Source: Caecitellus pseudoparvulus (Eukaryota; Bigyra: Bicosoecida). Taken from it: a stretch of 64,000 nucleotides of DNA. Shown here one piece after another: positions 38,865 through 48,417 of this stretch. How positions within the stretch are numbered: the stretch's first letter is position 1; every line of letters starts with the position of its first letter. The stretch lies in NCBI GenBank assembly GCA_965644315.1, contig CBFFRQ010000031.1:682001-746000 (forward strand). The letters run 5' to 3'. Below the pieces are notes generated by a model. It worked only from the letters and a program-made list of their open reading frames with translations, had not been told where the DNA came from and ran no database searches. Both the position numbers and the translations under genes were made by a program.

Positions 38865-40654
38865 ATGGCAATGGGATGGCTGCGCTTCAGCGCCATGGCG
38901 TTCACGCTCGTCTTCATCTGCATTGTGCTGATTTGCGTGTGTGGAAATCCGTCGAGGAATGACCCCCTCGGCGTTCTCAACCGCTTCTTGACGCGCACCT
39001 TGCCAGCTGCCATCAAGTGCGACACTGGCCTGTGCCTTGCCTCCCGCGATGCCAGCTCACGCTGCCCCCACGAGCCACAGGAGATTCTTGAAGGCTACAC
39101 GAACTGAATGGATCATAGATGTCGCCTACAACGTGTATGCTTGGTTCTTCTTGCAGCGGAACCCGTTCGTCATGGTGCGTGGGATGCAGCGCCTGGCAGC
39201 CAAGCGCGATGCTGCTCAACCAATCCCCCAGCGTCTCTGCCGCTCAGATCGGGTACTTCATCCTCATTCTCGGTGGATTCGGCGTCTTCCTCTGGAAGGC
39301 ATACCCACGCATCCCCAACGACTACATCGCTGCGTGGCACAAGCCCATCGGCATCGGCGTCATGCTGGCTTGCCTGTCCAGCTTCATCGCTGCCGCTGCT
39401 GTGCACCCCGGGCACATCACGAAGGATACGGTGGCACGCTACGCCAGGTGGAAGTTCGACAACATCCTCTTCGACAAGCGTGTCTGTGCCACCTGCGACG
39501 TCGTGAAGCCCGCCAGGAGGTCAGTGCACGCAGTGGTGCCTCGAGCGGCGCACAGTCAACACCTTGCCCTCCGCAACACGCCCCCTGCACCCACAGCAAG
39601 CATTGCAAGATCATGAACCAGTGCATCAGCCGCTTCGACCACTACTGCATTTGGCTGAACACGGCAGGTGCGTGTGCAGGCTGCTGGCCAGCCGCCCAAG
39701 CTCCTGCCCGCCACTGACGCGCCCTCGACTGCACGCACAGTGGGCGAGCGGAACTATCGATACTTCCTTGCTTTTCTTGTGACACACGTGATCATGCTTT
39801 GGTATGGAGGCATCGCGGCACTCAGCATTTTTGCCCAGGAAGCGGCCGACAAGCGCCTGTGGGAGGCGACTTTCGTTCGCCGCGGCACAAACGAGCGCAT
39901 CAAGGCCAGCACGTGGATCGTTGTTCAGTTCCTGATGCACGAGAACTACGAGCTCAGCATGTGCTTCATGCTGTGTGCCGTCATGGGCCTGGTGCTGGCG
40001 GGCTTCACAGGCTACCACCTGTACCTGACCGCCTGCAACCTGACCACGAACGAGATGATGAAGTGGGGGGACGTGGAGCGCGGCCAGGAGTACAACCGCC
40101 GCCGGCACGAGTTGGCAGTGAAGAACGTGGAGCCCATCCGCAGCAGGGTCGCTGACGTGCAGGCCAAGGTGTCCGCTGCGCGGGCGGCGTTGGACTCGGT
40201 GGCTCCCGCCGCGCCGGGCGCTCCCGCCGGCCCCAGGCGCACACTGTCCTCCTCAGCTGCTGAAGCGGACACTGAGGAGCTGCAGCGCCAGCTGGAAGTG
40301 CACGAGGAGCGCCTGAAGGACCTGCAGGAGATCCAGAGCGAGATGGAGGAGGCCTTAGCCAACCCCCCCCCTGACACCCCCCTGACGCATGCCTATGACC
40401 GGGGCGTATGGCAGAACTTCATGGAGGCGCTGTTCCCGCTCAGCGACCGTGGTGCTGGTGCCCTGCCAGCTCACCCCATGCTGGCTGGCTGGGGCGAGGA
40501 GGATGTGCAGCCCGACGCCGACACGCAGCGCATGGACGAGGGCGGTACCATGGTGCCCCCCGCTTCCAAGCCCGCTGACCCTGTCAAGCAGCGGCGTGGT
40601 GCGGCCTCGAAGAAGGCCAAGAAGGCGGGGCGCGGAAAGGGGAGACGTTCGTGA
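38865..40654 (+). CDS. DHHC-family protein S-acyltransferase with DHYC motif (ZDHHC4/plant PAT17-like)
   Basis: Five exons, 38865..39016, 39081..39174, 39248..39519, 39597..39667 and 39741..40654, give 500 residues. The family palmitoylates cytosolic cysteines of membrane proteins. Membrane helices flank a cysteine-rich domain: 'CATCDVVKPARSKHCKIM', 'NQCISRFDHYCIWLNTAVGE', then 'RNYRYFLAFL'. The predicted acyl-carrying Cys is C190 in DHYC; DHYC also occurs in yeast Akr1. Two usual zinc ligands are replaced: Cys to Met179, and the Cys of NNC is an Ala (NTA). The fourth region carries 'CNLTTNEMMKWGD', the TTxE-like motif of the family. The overall order fits ZDHHC4 and plant PAT17. A 190-residue cytosolic tail with a coiled coil and a Lys-rich end is an extension. 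Introns are 64-77 nt. Confidence 0.9.
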
Positions 40655-40809
40655 ATTCACCGTGCAGCACGTGTGAGCCTGCAGCGCAGGGCAGGGGGGT
40701 GCAGAGGGACTCTTGCGGGCGTGACACCCCCCTGCCGCCAACCTGCGGGCTGCAGCGTGGACTGCGGTTCAGAGGTGTCCAAGGTGTCGCAGCACGACCA
40801 CCCGCGCAC

Positions 40810-41548
40810 TCAGCAGTACTCCTCCAAGACAATCTCGTGTCCCAGCAGCACCTCCTCCAAGACGCCCGTGGGGAAGTCGTCCTTGCCCCCCATGTCCTCA
40901 AAACCCACGATGCTGTGGTGTGTCTTGCCCTCCTTCACCAACACCATGGTGGGCAGTGCCCAAATCTTCAAGCGCTCGCACAAGAAGGGCGCCTTCTCTG
41001 CGTTCACCTTCACGAAGCGCGTCTCGGGGTGCTTGCGCGCCAGCTTGCCCAGGTGCATGTCCACGATCTCGCAGCGTGCCGTGGAGGAACGGTAAAAGTG
41101 CACCACTGCCCGGTCTGACTTCTTCAGCTCCTCGAAGAAGGTCTTCTGGTCGTGGATCTCAGAGTACTCGCCGTGGCCGGCGGCCTTCCACTTTGCACGC
41201 TGCTCCGCGGACTTCTTGAGGGCTTCCATGCGCTGGCGGCGGAGTTCTTCAAAGTCGTCTTCCTCCATGCGTTCCATCTTGTGCAGCTCGTCATCCAGGC
41301 GCTCTTCCTTCTCCTGCAGAGTCTTGAGCATGACCTCCCCGAGCACCTGCTGCACTTGGGCAGCTGTGGGAGGAGGAGGCAGACGGGTCTGTGCGGCCCC
41401 GATGCAAGGTTGCTGGCGGAAGTTGCAGCTGATGCGGGTGTCACGAGAATCGTGCATCGCTTTGCTGTCGCTGTAGCGTGCTGGCGAGGATGGCGTTGCG
41501 CTGGCGTTACCAGCCGCCCCACGCACCGTTCATCATCTGAGCAGCCAT
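40810..41548 (-). CDS. TXNDC9: thioredoxin domain-containing protein 9 (phosducin-like, TXNDC9/PLP3)
   Basis: Exons complement(join(40810..41363, 41527..41548)) give 191 residues; the first exon is only 22 nt. The family binds the CCT chaperonin and assists folding of tubulin and actin. Helical N-terminal part 'ERLDDELHKMERMEEDDFEE', then 'RQRMEALKKSAEQRAKW', 'GHGEYSEIHDQKTFFEELKK' and the thioredoxin fold 'AVVHFYRSSTARCEIVDMHL', 'ETRFVKVNAEKAPFLCERLK', 'ALPTMVLVKEGKT', 'VGFEDMGGKDDFPT'. The usual CxxC redox motif is absent, as in all TXNDC9 proteins. The 163-nt intron is the longest I place here. The C-terminus ends soon after the thioredoxin fold, so the acidic tail of the animal protein is missing. 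A tubulin co-chaperone fits a flagellated cell. Confidence 0.94.
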
Positions 41549-41588
41549 GGTGAGAAGTTTTGTGAAGACAAATCAAGCAGAGAGGAGG

Positions 41589-41602
41589 AAAATGCGCATT
41601 TT
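41589..41602. repeat. perfect 14-bp palindrome upstream of TXNDC9
   Basis: AAAATGCGCATTTT is a perfect inverted repeat 41 bp upstream of the TXNDC9 start codon, in a locally AT-rich patch of a GC-rich genome. It could be a dimer binding site or a core-promoter element; it may also be chance. Confidence 0.35.
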
Positions 41603-41707
41603 TCACTCAGTAAGGCAGGCAATACTTTGCGTGGAAGGGTTGTATTGCTTGGGAGCAGGGACTGCCACTTTCCGCAGCGTTTCTTGCTGAGGCACCGGAC
41701 ACTGGCC

Positions 41708-43566
41708 CTACGTCTTGCGCTCGCCCTCGGCAGCCCCTGCCTCCCGTGCCGCCCGGCGCACTTCAGTCCTCATGACCGTGTCAATGGAAGCCTGTGTGGC
41801 GTCTGCCAGGGCGCTTTGCACGTCCTTCAACTTCCTCAGCTGGTCCACGCTCATGTCCCCACGCGTCTCCCCCAGCAGGTGCCCCAGGCGGCGGCGCAGG
41901 CGCTTGGAGCCCTCCATCGTCTTCAAGTGGTCCACCACGAGCTCCCGCCCACGCTCCACATTGACGCGCTGGCTGAGGGCGGCAAGCACCCACCCCACCA
42001 AGGCCCCCAGGAGGTGCAGGCCAGCCAGAGCCCGCCATGTCCCCACATCGTCCAAGGCGTCAGCGTACGTCGGCGCAGCGCGGCCCCGCCCCGCCACGGA
42101 AGCCAGCGTATTGTACGCCGGAAATGCAGCGAGCAGCGCCAGCATGGCCAGCGCGTACGCCCCCACCATGCACCGGGCGTACCACCGCACCCGCCCCGCA
42201 TTCGCGTTGGAATACAGCGCTGCCTTGAGCAGCATAGTGCTCCGTGCGCCACCGCCCATGGCAGCAGCGTTTGCCGCCACGTCGTCGTCGTCCACGTCTC
42301 CGTCCCCGTCGTAGTCCAGCAGCTGGGATGGGTCCTCGGCAGTGACTCCCGAGTCACTCTGCGCAGGTGTGAACTGGCGTGTGGCGTCCACACTGCCGAA
42401 GCGAGTCAGCACGTGGATGGACCCCAACAACGCAAGGGTGGTTAGGACATTCACCCCAAATCGCACTGGCCCTGCTACATTGGCGTAATTCTGAGCCGTG
42501 CGGGGGGGGGGCGGGAGCGAGGCGTGCGGATTGCGGAAACGCGGCGGGCGCGCAGTGGCAACGCACCACCACGAAGGCAGCGTCGTCATCGAATTGCTGG
42601 GCTACCACAACGTTCATGAGGCTAATTCCACTGAGCAGGCCCTGCACGAGGAGGAACAGGGCCTCCAACCCTTCCAGCCAGAATGCAGAGAAAGGCTTCA
42701 CCTGCCCCACCGGCGAGCTGGCTTGAGACGATGGCTCATCACCACGAACAGGCCCAGTGGCGTCCGTTTGACCCATTGAACGCGGTGCCGCCATGCCCCG
42801 GGCCTGCCCGAGGATGCGCCGCTGGAACACCCCAGTGGATGGCGCCTCCACATACAGGCTGCCAGCTGCCGTTGGAGGCGGCGCCGCACCGAAATCTGTG
42901 TTAAAGGCAGCAGAGCTGGCTACAAGTCTGGCTTTGTCATGAACACTGATGGTCCTCGTGTCCAGGTCCACATCGGCGAGCTGGGGGGTGGGAAGAGATT
43001 CGAATGCGGCGGGGGCGGCTGGCTGGCGTTACGCTGGCGTTACGACGCACCTTCTCCTCTGAGCTGTACTTCTGCTCTGGAAGAGCGTGGGGCCGCCTGC
43101 TATCAGGGCTGTGGAGAAATCGACTGTCTGAGGCCCTTACATCGGCTGGCTGCTCCCGCTGCTCGCGCGTCGAACTTGCCCCGGTAGATGCTCCTCTTCC
43201 CGGCCTGCGGCTTGGGAGCGTTTCACGCCCAGCTCCTGCGGGTGCCTCTTCCCCACTGCCCGACTCAGCGTGCGGAAGGCGAAGGGCTGCCGGCCGCCCA
43301 GAAGCACCTGGTTTTGCCTCCCGTACACCACCTGCATCATCCACGCCTCTTTGTGCTTCGGTTGCGGAGGGAGCCTGCCGGCCACCTGTGCTGGCTTGGT
43401 CGGCTGCGCTGCTCGCTGGCGCACGCCTGCGTGCGCCAGCGAGGGGGCCAAGCACTGGCCGGCGACTGCCACCTTGACTGCTTCCTGTGTCGTAATCGCC
43501 TGCCTCGTCGTCATCCAGACGCAGACGTCGAGCAACCCTGCCGCCTGGGGGTTGCCTGTCTGCCAT
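41708..43566 (-). CDS. TMEM237-like tetraspan ciliary transition-zone protein (tentative)
   Basis: Exons complement(join(41708..42490, 42567..42980, 43051..43566)) give 570 residues. The first 250 residues are basic, Arg/Pro/Ser/Ala-rich and disordered. The C-terminal part has four hydrophobic helices: 'LFLLVQGLLSGISLMNVVVA', 'GVNVLTTLALLGSIHVLTRF', 'YALAMLALLAAFPAYNTLAS', 'LAGLHLLGALVGWVLAALS'. The order and spacing (a disordered basic N-terminus, then a first helix with QGLLSG, like the HGFLAGF of human TMEM237) resemble TMEM237, a transition-zone protein mutated in Joubert syndrome. An acidic Asp-rich stretch ('LDYDGDGDVDDDD') lies between helices 2 and 3. The C-terminus is charged helix. 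Junctions 'SSEEK/LADVD' and 'DDAAFV/NYANV' keep frame. The assignment rests on architecture plus short similarities, so I rate it moderate. Confidence 0.6.
43022..43043. repeat. 11-bp tandem duplication inside TMEM237-like intron 1
   Basis: GCTGGCGTTAC is present twice head to tail (43022..43032 and 43033..43043), ending seven bases from the donor splice site of the minus-strand intron 42981..43050. It looks like a recent tandem duplication that the intron tolerates. Confidence 0.5.
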
Positions 43567-43738
43567 GCTGCTCGGTGGCTGGCCGAGAAGAGGCGCAGCG
43601 CTCACGACAGGTGGCTGTCACGCAGCTGGGAGGACTATGTGTCACAAGGTGAGCAAACCATGCTGCTGGAGCCGGTCTCCCTGGTGTTGTTGAATTGGTT
43701 CCTGGACAGTCAGTGCTGCTGCGCCGGGAAGGAGAGCG

Positions 43739-44218
43739 TCACTCCATTCGTTTGAGCTGCCGCAAGAGAGGCGGAGCGAGTCCCAAGCACAGCCAGGCCG
43801 CAAGTATCAGGTCGAAACCCATGCAAAAGCCTGGGTACCAGGAGGGCACGTGGGGGGCGCCATCTGACGGCAGCGCGCCGTGTGCTGGCCAGTGCACAGC
43901 GTGCACGCCCATGTCCCAAGCACAATGTGCCGCCCAGCCAGCAGCAGCCAGGAAGGGGGAGCGGGAGGTGGAGGAAAACACCGCCATCATGCCATACGCG
44001 ATAAGCCCCGCAGCCTCCAGCGGCAGCCAGTGTGCTCGTGCTGGCGGGTGCCACAGGGCAAAGCCAATGTACACCAGAGCAGCTGCGCCGAGAGCAACGT
44101 TTGCCACGTGCAGCTGGGCGAGGAGGCGGCGCGCAAACAAGCCTTGAACAGCAAGGACAAAAGCATAACCCAATCCTGCTCCGATGCTTACTTCCAGTAA
44201 GAGGCCCAACGCCTCCAT
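43739..44218 (-). CDS. small five-TM membrane protein, DUF6010-like
   Basis: A single-exon frame of 159 residues from ATG 44218. About five hydrophobic helices are visible: 'LGLLLEVSIGAGLGYAFVLA', 'LHVANVALGAAALVYIGFAL', 'WLPLEAAGLIAYGMMAVF', 'FLAAAGWAAHCAWDMGVHAV' and 'GFCMGFDLILAAWLCLGLA'. The motif AAHCAWDMGVH followed by WYPGFCMGFD resembles the small bacterial and eukaryotic membrane family DUF6010 (GWxxHxxWDxxH...WY...CxGFD). Conserved His and Asp residues facing each other hint at a metal- or lipid-related activity, but no function is known to me. The frame stays open upstream to 44362 without another ATG. Confidence 0.6.
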   Translation of the reverse strand: MEALGLLLEVSIGAGLGYAFVLAVQGLFARRLLAQLHVANVALGAAALVYIGFALWHPPARAHWLPLEAAGLIAYGMMAVFSSTSRSPFLAAAGWAAHCAWDMGVHAVHWPAHGALPSDGAPHVPSWYPGFCMGFDLILAAWLCLGLAPPLLRQLKRME

Positions 44219-44480
44219 CGCCGTGCTCTGCGACGTGGCGCAAGCGGCGTGGTGTTTGTCACGGCAGATGAAACGCAACGAAGCGACACCTGGCAAGTGG
44301 CCGAGGCGCGTCGGTGACACCAAGCTCGAACAAAATGGAGAAACAAGGCAGAGAAGCAGCACTTAAAGGTAAATTCGGTGCGATATTACTGCACGTAGCT
44401 TCTGCTCAAGCCTGCTATGCCCACCGACCTTGACGGGCGTGCCGGTCCACGGCGCAGCAGCCCGGTTGACGCCACGCTCA

Positions 44481-45506
44481 CTACCTTCCGACAGCACCAA
44501 GACTGCTGTCTGTGCGAGGATTTGCAGTGAAAGCTTGCACCGTCACAATCAAGTCGTTTGCAGCGTCCTGTGCTTCCCTCAAGTCGGCGATGTACAGCAT
44601 GCGCAGCACAGTCACGGCAGCATCCACAGCCGCATTGCCCGTGCTGATGCCAGGGGGGAAGGCGGCTAGGTCCACATCCTTGGACTCCTCTGCGGCGTAG
44701 GCGACGCCACCCGAGCTGTCCAGGTAGGGGAGAATGCGCCTCCGCAAAACTCGCCCGCATGCACGCAGCAATGCCTCGTGGTCACCCCCGTGCTCTGAAG
44801 CATCGACTTCCAGCACCGCTGCAAGCTGTTGTAGCGCCTTGGATGCGGTTTCGTCCAGGGTCACTGCAGAGTCGACCCTGGAGGCCTTTGAAGGTGCGCT
44901 GAGCCCGGCACCCGAGCCAGCTTGTGCACCGGCCGCTGAGACAGGCTGCTCTGCCTCCACAACGCCTGCGACGGCAGCGGCAACAGAAGACTTGGGGGCG
45001 GCAAAGGCCGCATTCACTGTCAGGTTTGTCTCGTCGGCTGCGAAAGTGCTCCAACGGGGCGAGGTGTGCGGCAGGACGGTGGCTTGGCGTGGTGTCTCAG
45101 TTTCCGCACCTGTGTCTTCGTACTGCATCGCAAGCGCCTGCCCAATCAGCCAGTGCACATAGATCTGAATACCTTCTACATCATACCCTGCCCCTTCTTC
45201 CAACAAGGGGCAGCCTAGTTCCCGCAGGTACCTTTCGAAGTGGGAGTGCCAGGCCGCGTCTGGCACTGCTGTGGCCTGGAGGCCTGCTCTCTCATCCACA
45301 GGCCAGTGCCGCACGCAGGCGCCTTCCAACCATGCCACCAGCTCAACGACCTTTGACACAAGCACTGCGCACGAGCGAGATGAGCTGCCTTGCCTGGTGC
45401 TTTGGGCCCCTCGACGCTGCGGCTCACCTTGGCCTCCAGCTACCACAGCCTGCGGGCTGGCATGCCCCAGCACAGCGAGCTTTGCCGATAAAGAGAGCAA
45501 AGGCAT
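44481..45506 (-). CDS. RTRAF: RTRAF (C14orf166/CLE/hCLE), RNA transcription, translation and transport factor
   Basis: Exons complement(join(44481..45364, 45428..45506)) give 320 residues (human 244). In animals RTRAF belongs to the tRNA-splicing ligase complex with RTCB, DDX1 and FAM98, and shuttles cap-bound RNA. Matches include 'VVELVAWLEGACVRHW', 'HFERYLRELGCPL', 'VHWLIGQALAMQYED', 'ALQQLAAVLEV', 'EALLRACGRVLRRR', 'FPPGISTGNAAVDAAVTVLR', 'MLYIADLREAQDAAN' and the ending 'NPRTDSSLGAVGR' (human DPKTDHRLGKVGR). The extra length is an Ala/Ser/Thr-rich insert in the middle (about residues 125-205). The 63-nt intron joins 'AVVAGGQ' to 'VLVSKVVEL'. Confidence 0.93.
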   Translation of the reverse strand: MPLLSLSAKLAVLGHASPQAVVAGGQGEPQRRGAQSTRQGSSSRSCAVLVSKVVELVAWLEGACVRHWPVDERAGLQATAVPDAAWHSHFERYLRELGCPLLEEGAGYDVEGIQIYVHWLIGQALAMQYEDTGAETETPRQATVLPHTSPRWSTFAADETNLTVNAAFAAPKSSVAAAVAGVVEAEQPVSAAGAQAGSGAGLSAPSKASRVDSAVTLDETASKALQQLAAVLEVDASEHGGDHEALLRACGRVLRRRILPYLDSSGGVAYAAEESKDVDLAAFPPGISTGNAAVDAAVTVLRMLYIADLREAQDAANDLIVTVQAFTANPRTDSSLGAVGR

Positions 45507-46036
45507 GCTAGTTCGAGGCGTGCAGAACCCAAACAGCCCCACTACACGCTGCCAACAAAGCACGTGCTTCGCATGCGAAAGCCTGCTGATGTCGTGCAGC
45601 TCCTTCTTCCTCTGCGGATTTGGCAGGCCGCGCACATTGAGGAGCTGCAAAGCACGCACCCCCTGCCACCTGACAGGGCAACGAAGGAAAGGCACAGAAA
45701 CGGAGACAGCTCATACCCACTAAGACCGGCGCTGCCTGGTTCCGTGCATGCGCGTGTCGGGCCAGCAGGCACCAGCTGCCGGTGTGTGACTTTGTTTCCT
45801 GCCACGCTGCAACTCCGGCGCGCCCACATTCCACAGTCACAGCCACATTCCCACACAAGAAACGTGCATGCCGCGGCGTTGATGAGTGACTGGGTGCCTG
45901 TGCCGATTGCCTTGCTCCCTGCCTCCTCCTGCGCGCGCGCTGCAGCTACCCAGCGGCGCGTGCGGTATTTGCGCGCGTTGACTTGCACCGCTGCTTGCCC
46001 CACGCACACCACCGTGTCAGCGAAGCATCAGCAAAA
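45507..46036. promoter_or_regulatory. divergent intergenic region, RTRAF / MscS-like channel
   Basis: These 530 bp lie between two divergent start codons. Several open frames cross it on both strands, but none has a family resemblance or joins the neighbouring genes. It probably holds both promoters. Confidence 0.4.
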
Positions 46037-48178
46037 ATGGCGTGCTTCTGCTTAAACCGAAAAGATCAAGGAGACGATGAGGAAAGGGACCATGATGACG
46101 GCGAAGCAGTGCAAACTGTCTCGTTCCAGCACAAAAACGCCACTGCGTTGACTCTAGCTCTGCTTGCCGGGGTGGCGCTGGTCATTGTCGGGCTCACCGT
46201 GGAAGGTGCTGTGCCAACGCAACAGGCTCACTACATCACGATGGCTGGGGCGTTTGTGGGCGGGTTGCCAGCTGGGCTGCTGGTCAACAACCTCCTGCAG
46301 TCTTTGTCCAGCTTGCTTGGCTTGCCGGCAAGCGCCAAATCGGCCGTCAAGACCGCTAACGGTCCTCTAACGGCACTTTTCTTCACCGCATGTATCCGTG
46401 CAGTCGTCGAAGTGCTATTTGTGGGCTCCCATGCTCCATCAGAAGTTGTCCCATGGCGTTCCTGGACCACCTACTGCTTCATGCTGGCAGGGATGTGGTG
46501 GGTTCGCCGGATCGTGTCCCGCGCTATCCAGCACAGCATGGTGAAGAAAGTCGTCGGGGTGAGTGACGTAGCGTTCTGCAACGCATAACTCCATGGTGTG
46601 CACCATGGGGGCCGTCTTTGCCTTGCGCAGGAGAAGCTTGCCCGCATGATGTTCCTGAACGAAGCAGTCCAGCGCTTGACCGACGCATACGCAGGTCAAC
46701 GCGACGCGAAGGCTCAAGACAAAGCTTTCAAGACTGCAGGGGCCGTGCTAAAAGAGGCAACATTTGAAGAGAAGGCAAAGTGGGCCCACTCATCCTTTCT
46801 CACGGCGTATGCACCCCGGTCCACTTTCCACGCTGCCAACAGCACCGAGGCTGCATCCCTTGCAAGCCAGCCGGTGGACAACGCAGTCATGCCGGTCAAG
46901 ACGGCGTCAACTCTGGTAGCTGTAGCACGAGCTACCTTCGCACGCATGGTGGGTCAAGGAAAAACAGCGCAGGAGTCTGCCACTGCGCCTCAAATGTCCA
47001 GGGTGGACAGTCGCGGTAGCGCTGGGAAGTCCAAGCGGCAACTGGTGCCAACTGGGTCCTTCGTCGCCCCAGGCACCAGCAGCAGCGTGGCACCTGTCTC
47101 TCAACTACCCAACACCACCGCAACTCTCATGGCTCAAGCAGACAACGGGCCGGACGTCAACACGCAACACATGATGGAGCAGGTGGGTCCCAAGTGGGCT
47201 GGGCCACTGATGGCGCGGATGGACACCAGCGAGAACAATAGCCTTACAGAAGATGAATTCGTCGACGGCATGCTTCGCCTGTACCATGACTATTACGACA
47301 CGAAGCGCGCCGCCCTGGGAGACTCCCCGATCGCCGGAGCCTTCGGCGTTGTGATGAACTGTGTCATCGTCCTCGTCGCCATCGCTGGCCTGCAGTTCAT
47401 CGTCGGCATCCAGCTGACAGACTTCATCGTCACCTTTGCAGCCATCGGACTTGGGCTCTCGTTTGCAGTGGGGAGCTCCATTGCCGCCTGCGTGCGGGCG
47501 TTTCAGCTGGTCACCATCATCGCGCCGTACGCTGTTGGGGACAAGGTGCAGATCGAGGGTTGGAACGACACGGGTGTGATGGACGTCGCCCGCATCGACA
47601 TGCTGGTGACAGAGTTCAGGGACTTCAACACTGGCGTGCCCATCATTGTGCCAAACTCTGAGATCCTCTCCGCTGCCATTCGGAACTTGTCGCGGTCCAA
47701 CCTCGTCAAGGCCGTCATCGTCTTCAGGTTCAAGGTGAACCCGAACATGACGGCGGCAGACCTGGGGCAACTCAAGGCCTGGCTGGAACGGTACTGCAAG
47801 GACCGCCCTATGGACTGGGAGTCCAAGGTGCGCGCTCGGGTGAAGCCGTCTGAAGATGGCATGAAGATCAAGATCAAGCTGCACCACCACCGCTCGCTGC
47901 GGGCTTCCCAAGCGCGCAATGCTCGCTCCGACATCTTCCTCGCCATCAACGACAAGATGCGGTCCATGAACCTGCTGTTCACTGAAGCTCCCAAGCCTGT
48001 CGTACTCGTTGCTCCAGACAGTCTCAAGTGGCCTGGGCAGGCCGCACTGCCCCCCAGTCAGGTGGGACAGCAGTCCCCTGCAAGTGGGACGCAAGGCGAG
48101 GAGGTCTTCCCCTTTGAACCACAGGACTTGACGACTTCCAGGACTCGTCTCTCGCCAATAGGGCACAGGGAAGCCTGA
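46037..48178 (+). CDS. MscS-type mechanosensitive channel with EF-hand
   Basis: Exons 46037..46558 and 46631..48178 give 689 residues. The N-terminal half has membrane helices 'ALTLALLAGVALVIVGLTV', 'YITMAGAFVGGLPAGLLVNN', 'LTALFFTACIRAVVEVLFVG' and 'YCFMLAGMWWVRRIV'. A Ser/Ala-rich linker leads to one EF-hand loop, D-T-S-E-N-N-S-L-T-E-D-E from D372. Helices 'FGVVMNCVIVLVAIAGLQFI' and the pore helix 'FAAIGLGLSFAVGSSIAACV' follow. The MscS beta domain has 'IIAPYAVGDKVQIEGWNDTG' and 'IVPNSEIL'. This order (helices, EF-hand, MscS core) resembles fungal Msy1/Msy2 and some protist channels at the ER or contractile vacuole that gate under hypo-osmotic stress and respond to Ca2+. The first residues M-A-C-F-C could be palmitoylated. 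The intron is 72 nt. Confidence 0.93.
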
Positions 48179-48417
48179 TCTGCCAGCAACACGGCAGCTG
48201 TCCTTGGCAGTGAAACGTGCCGCTTCACATCGAGCAGCGCAGCAGAAGTCTGCGTGCCTGACTCAAAACAATCCATCCTGACATCATGAAGAAACAGACC
48301 CTCCGAGCCACTGATGAGAAGCACCACCGGCGCGGCCCTTGGACCCTCCCTCGCAGTTGGCTGTGTTGCCCATCGACGTTCGCCGCTGCGCCAGGCCAGC
48401 ACCTTCGCAGCAAGAGC

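Noticed and set aside
47105-48166. 353-codon minus-strand open frame in the channel gene
   Set aside because: The plus strand codes for a clear MscS core here; the minus frame, rich in His, Val and Asp, is the usual shadow.
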